Part shown: in pieces, positions 14,938-16,559 of the stretch
Position numbering within the stretch: the stretch's first letter is position 1
Layout: each line of letters begins with the position of its first letter
Assembly: GCA_002432565.1 (NCBI GenBank)
Contig: DJFP01000152.1
Coordinates: forward strand, 1 to 16,559
Reading direction: 5' to 3'
Origin: Flavobacteriales bacterium UBA5869
GTDB lineage: Bacteria > Bacteroidota > Bacteroidia > Flavobacteriales_D > Crocinitomicaceae
Length of the DNA: 16,559 bases
Made by a program: the position numbers and the translations under genes
Notes under the pieces: model-generated
Databases searched by the model: none
What the model saw: the letters and a program-made list of their open reading frames with translations, nothing else
What the model was told of the DNA's origin: nothing

Positions 14938-16299
14938 ATGAAGATTTATCATCTACTTTTAGCTTCTTTACCATTTACACTAAATGCTCAAACCGATGTG
15001 AAGAGCATGAACAAATGGTCACTGGGTGCATCCATCGGTGCACACGATGGTATGGCGCCGTCTTCGGCACCTACCCGCCTTTATCAAATTCATCACTATG
15101 GTATCCACGCAAGATATATGTTTACAAATCGCGCAGGGATTAAATTAGGAGTGAATTACGATTTTCTGGATTTCATTGACCGGCCTTACAACAGTTATTA
15201 TGTAAGAACTTCACTTGAAGGGGTTGTCAATGCAGGAGACATGCTTCACTTTTCACAAGTAATGCCGCGCATCGGGCTTTTGGTTCACGGTGGATTCGGT
15301 TTCTCCAGCCTGTGGTCAGACAATAATCCAAGAATTGCAAGTACAGAATCGTTATCGAAACGAGCTGATGGCATGATCAATTTTACTTTCGGTGTAACCC
15401 CGCAGCTTAAATTGAATGAAAAATGGTCCTTGAACGGCGATCTTTCATTCATTTTTCACGCGCGTCAAAACAATACATTTGACATGCAGCGGGTAAACAA
15501 GAATGGAGCAATTGACGGCTACATGCTGAACCTGAGTGTTGGTGTTTCTTACTATTTGGGTAAAAATAAAACACATGCCGATTGGACTCCAACGGTTTAT
15601 GGAGCAGCTGGTATGGATTCGAAAGAATTGGATGCATTGAAGGCTGAAGTTGCTGCGTTGAAAGAACAAACCCGTGATGATGACAAGGATGGTGTCCCGA
15701 ATGCAATTGACTCTGAGCCAAACACTCCTGTGGGCAGTTTTGTTGATTCGAAGGGAGCTTCAGTGAGAGACAAAGACGGTGATGGTGTTACTGATCCATA
15801 CGATGTTTGTCCGGATATTGCAGGCGTATATTCTGCTAACGGATGTCCTGATATGGATAAAGACGGAGTTGCGGATAAAGATGATGAATGTCCGCATACA
15901 GCAGGATTGGCTTCCAACAAAGGATGTCCGGTAGTTGAAAAAGCTGTTCAGGAAGTCATGGCGAAAGCACTTAGAGGAGTTCAGTTCGAAACATCAAAAA
16001 GTACTTTATTGAAATCTTCTCTTCCGGTTTTGGATGAAGTAGTTCGCGTAATGAAACAAAATCCGGACTACCGATTGGATATCCTGGGACACACTGATAA
16101 TGTAGGGGAAGAGAACCAAAACCTGGTACTTTCTCAGGAAAGAGCTCAGGTGGTAGCGACTTACCTGATTTCAAAAGGTGTTGAGTCTGCGCGAATTCAT
16201 GCAAAAGGGTTCGGTGAGTCTCAGCCAAAAACAACAAATGATACTCCGGAAGGTCAGGCAATCAACAGACGAGTTGAATTCAACGTGGTGTTTGATTAA
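14938..16299 (+). CDS. OmpA-family outer-membrane protein with TSP3 calcium repeats
   Basis: This envelope protein should anchor the outer membrane to peptidoglycan. The 453-residue precursor has a signal peptide (MKIYHLLLASLPFTLNA, cleavage probably before Q18) and an N-terminal beta-barrel-like region (about 25-207) with alternating strands. A short heptad-like linker (about 227-247) follows, then TSP3-type Asp-rich repeats (DDDKDGVPNAID, DKDGDGVTDPYDVCP and DMDKDGVADKDDECP, about 247-319) that bind calcium in this family. The C-terminal OmpA peptidoglycan-binding domain (about 345-453) contains ILGHTDNVG at 382-390 and NRRVEF at 443-448. ATG 14938 is used because it begins the signal peptide and lies downstream of the promoter box; the frame is open to ATG 14866. 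Monocistronic, ending at a strong terminator. Confidence 0.93.
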   Translation: MKIYHLLLASLPFTLNAQTDVKSMNKWSLGASIGAHDGMAPSSAPTRLYQIHHYGIHARYMFTNRAGIKLGVNYDFLDFIDRPYNSYYVRTSLEGVVNAGDMLHFSQVMPRIGLLVHGGFGFSSLWSDNNPRIASTESLSKRADGMINFTFGVTPQLKLNEKWSLNGDLSFIFHARQNNTFDMQRVNKNGAIDGYMLNLSVGVSYYLGKNKTHADWTPTVYGAAGMDSKELDALKAEVAALKEQTRDDDKDGVPNAIDSEPNTPVGSFVDSKGASVRDKDGDGVTDPYDVCPDIAGVYSANGCPDMDKDGVADKDDECPHTAGLASNKGCPVVEKAVQEVMAKALRGVQFETSKSTLLKSSLPVLDEVVRVMKQNPDYRLDILGHTDNVGEENQNLVLSQERAQVVATYLISKGVESARIHAKGFGESQPKTTNDTPEGQAINRRVEFNVVFD

Positions 16300-16320
16300 A
16301 ATAAAAAACTTCTAAATAGA

Positions 16321-16354
16321 ACAGGAACTCCAAAAGGGTTCCTGTTTTTGTTTT
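16321..16354 (+). terminator. Intrinsic terminator of the ompA-like gene
   Basis: ACAGGAACTC at 16321-16330 and GGGTTCCTGT at 16336-16345 form a 10-pair stem (one G-T pair) with the 5-base loop CAAAA, followed by TTTTGTTTT. It begins 22 bases after the stop codon. It also lies 19 bases past the end of the converging right-edge gene, where the T-run is poorer, so it may act weakly in that direction. Confidence 0.88.
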
Positions 16355-16363
16355 AGTAAGAAG

Positions 16364-16559
16364 TTAATGGGGTAATTCCTTAGATATGAGTTTGCTCACG
16401 ACTATTCGATCTATAGGAAAGGTTACAGATTCTTCTGTTAATTCCGAAAGTCTCGCCCAGTGCAGTTTTTCCGCCCCCAAATGATTTGTGATTATGTAAT
16501 CGAGCTCGTCTGTGTCGGCTTTGATCAAATAATAGATGGAAATAACCTGGTCATTTTCG
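16364..16559 (-). CDS. C-terminal end of a probable NUDIX hydrolase, cut by the window edge
   Basis: On the - strand a frame open from the window edge ends at TAA 16366-16364, giving the last 64 residues of a protein. It starts ENDQVISIYYLIKAD, continues LHWARLSEL, and ends VTFPIDRIVVSKL followed by eight residues. The DxVISIYYL strand, the Trp-containing segment and the (L/V)TFPIDR(x)V helix are features I associate with the C-terminal part of NUDIX-domain pyrophosphohydrolases. The Nudix box itself would lie outside the window, so the catalytic residues cannot be checked. It converges with the ompA-like gene. Confidence 0.55.
   Translation of the reverse strand, partial: ENDQVISIYYLIKADTDELDYIITNHLGAEKLHWARLSELTEESVTFPIDRIVVSKLISKELPH

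Noticed and set aside
14834..14941. A 35-codon + strand frame running into the ompA-like start
   Set aside because: It crosses the ompA-like promoter box and ends across its ATG. The sequence has no protein-like character beyond base composition.
15597..15920. A 107-codon - strand frame antisense to the ompA-like gene
   Set aside because: Its Ser/Pro-rich product is the antisense image of the Asp/Gly repeats of the TSP3 region, an artefact.
1..16559. CRISPR arrays, tRNA or rRNA genes, insertion sequences
   Set aside because: No regularly spaced repeats, no cloverleaf-like segment, no rRNA sequence and no recognisable transposase or terminal inverted repeats were seen on either strand by eye. 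Short repeats in the 617-base gap are too few and unmatched.

Overview
The window looks like chromosomal DNA from a Bacteroidota bacterium, probably of the order Flavobacteriales. This rests on repeated copies of the phylum's -7 promoter element TAnnTTTG, frequent absence of Shine-Dalgarno sequences, an OmpA-family protein with TSP3 calcium-binding repeats, and EPS proteins of the Bacteroidota type. The order-level assignment is inference.

Layout. (1) Positions 1-2035 hold housekeeping genes on the + strand: rsgA (ribosome small-subunit maturation GTPase), dtd (D-aminoacyl-tRNA deacylase) and a MazG-type nucleotide pyrophosphohydrolase. dtd and mazG overlap as TAATG. The start of an unidentified gene leaves the window at the left edge on the - strand. 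(2) Positions 2081-14472 hold a compact Wzx/Wzy-type exopolysaccharide or capsule locus, entirely on the - strand and converging on mazG at a two-way hairpin terminator. In transcription order it is wecB (UDP-GlcNAc 2-epimerase), a WzxC-type flippase, a GT4 glycosyltransferase, an EpsG-type polymerase, a second glycosyltransferase and a DUF1972 glycosyltransferase. After a 617-base gap come a WecA/MraY-type initiating phosphoglycosyltransferase, a Wza-type export lipoprotein and a Wzc-type tyrosine autokinase. (3) Positions 14473-14937 are a divergent promoter region. (4) ompA-like lies at 14938-16299 on the + strand and ends at a strong hairpin terminator. (5) The C-terminal end of a probable NUDIX hydrolase enters from the right on the - strand.

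How the EPS genes could work together (inference from families): WecB supplies UDP-ManNAc. The WecA-like enzyme loads the first sugar-1-phosphate onto undecaprenyl phosphate, and three glycosyltransferases extend it. The flippase moves the lipid-linked unit across the inner membrane, the EpsG-like protein polymerises it, and Wzc and Wza control chain length and export. No Wzb/YwqE-type phosphatase and no other sugar-nucleotide enzymes are present, so the locus depends on genes elsewhere.

The locus is recognisable by family throughout, and I found no convincing undescribed multi-gene system. The points most worth a second look are TAnnTTTG promoter boxes lying only 2-4 bases before start codons (possible leaderless mRNAs), a 26-base near-perfect palindrome between rsgA and dtd, and the 617-base gap with two hairpins, a C7/G7 tract, a good promoter and a possible 49-residue ORF. 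Several start codons are set here downstream of the longest possible ORF (dtd, wzc, both relevant glycosyltransferases, ompA).
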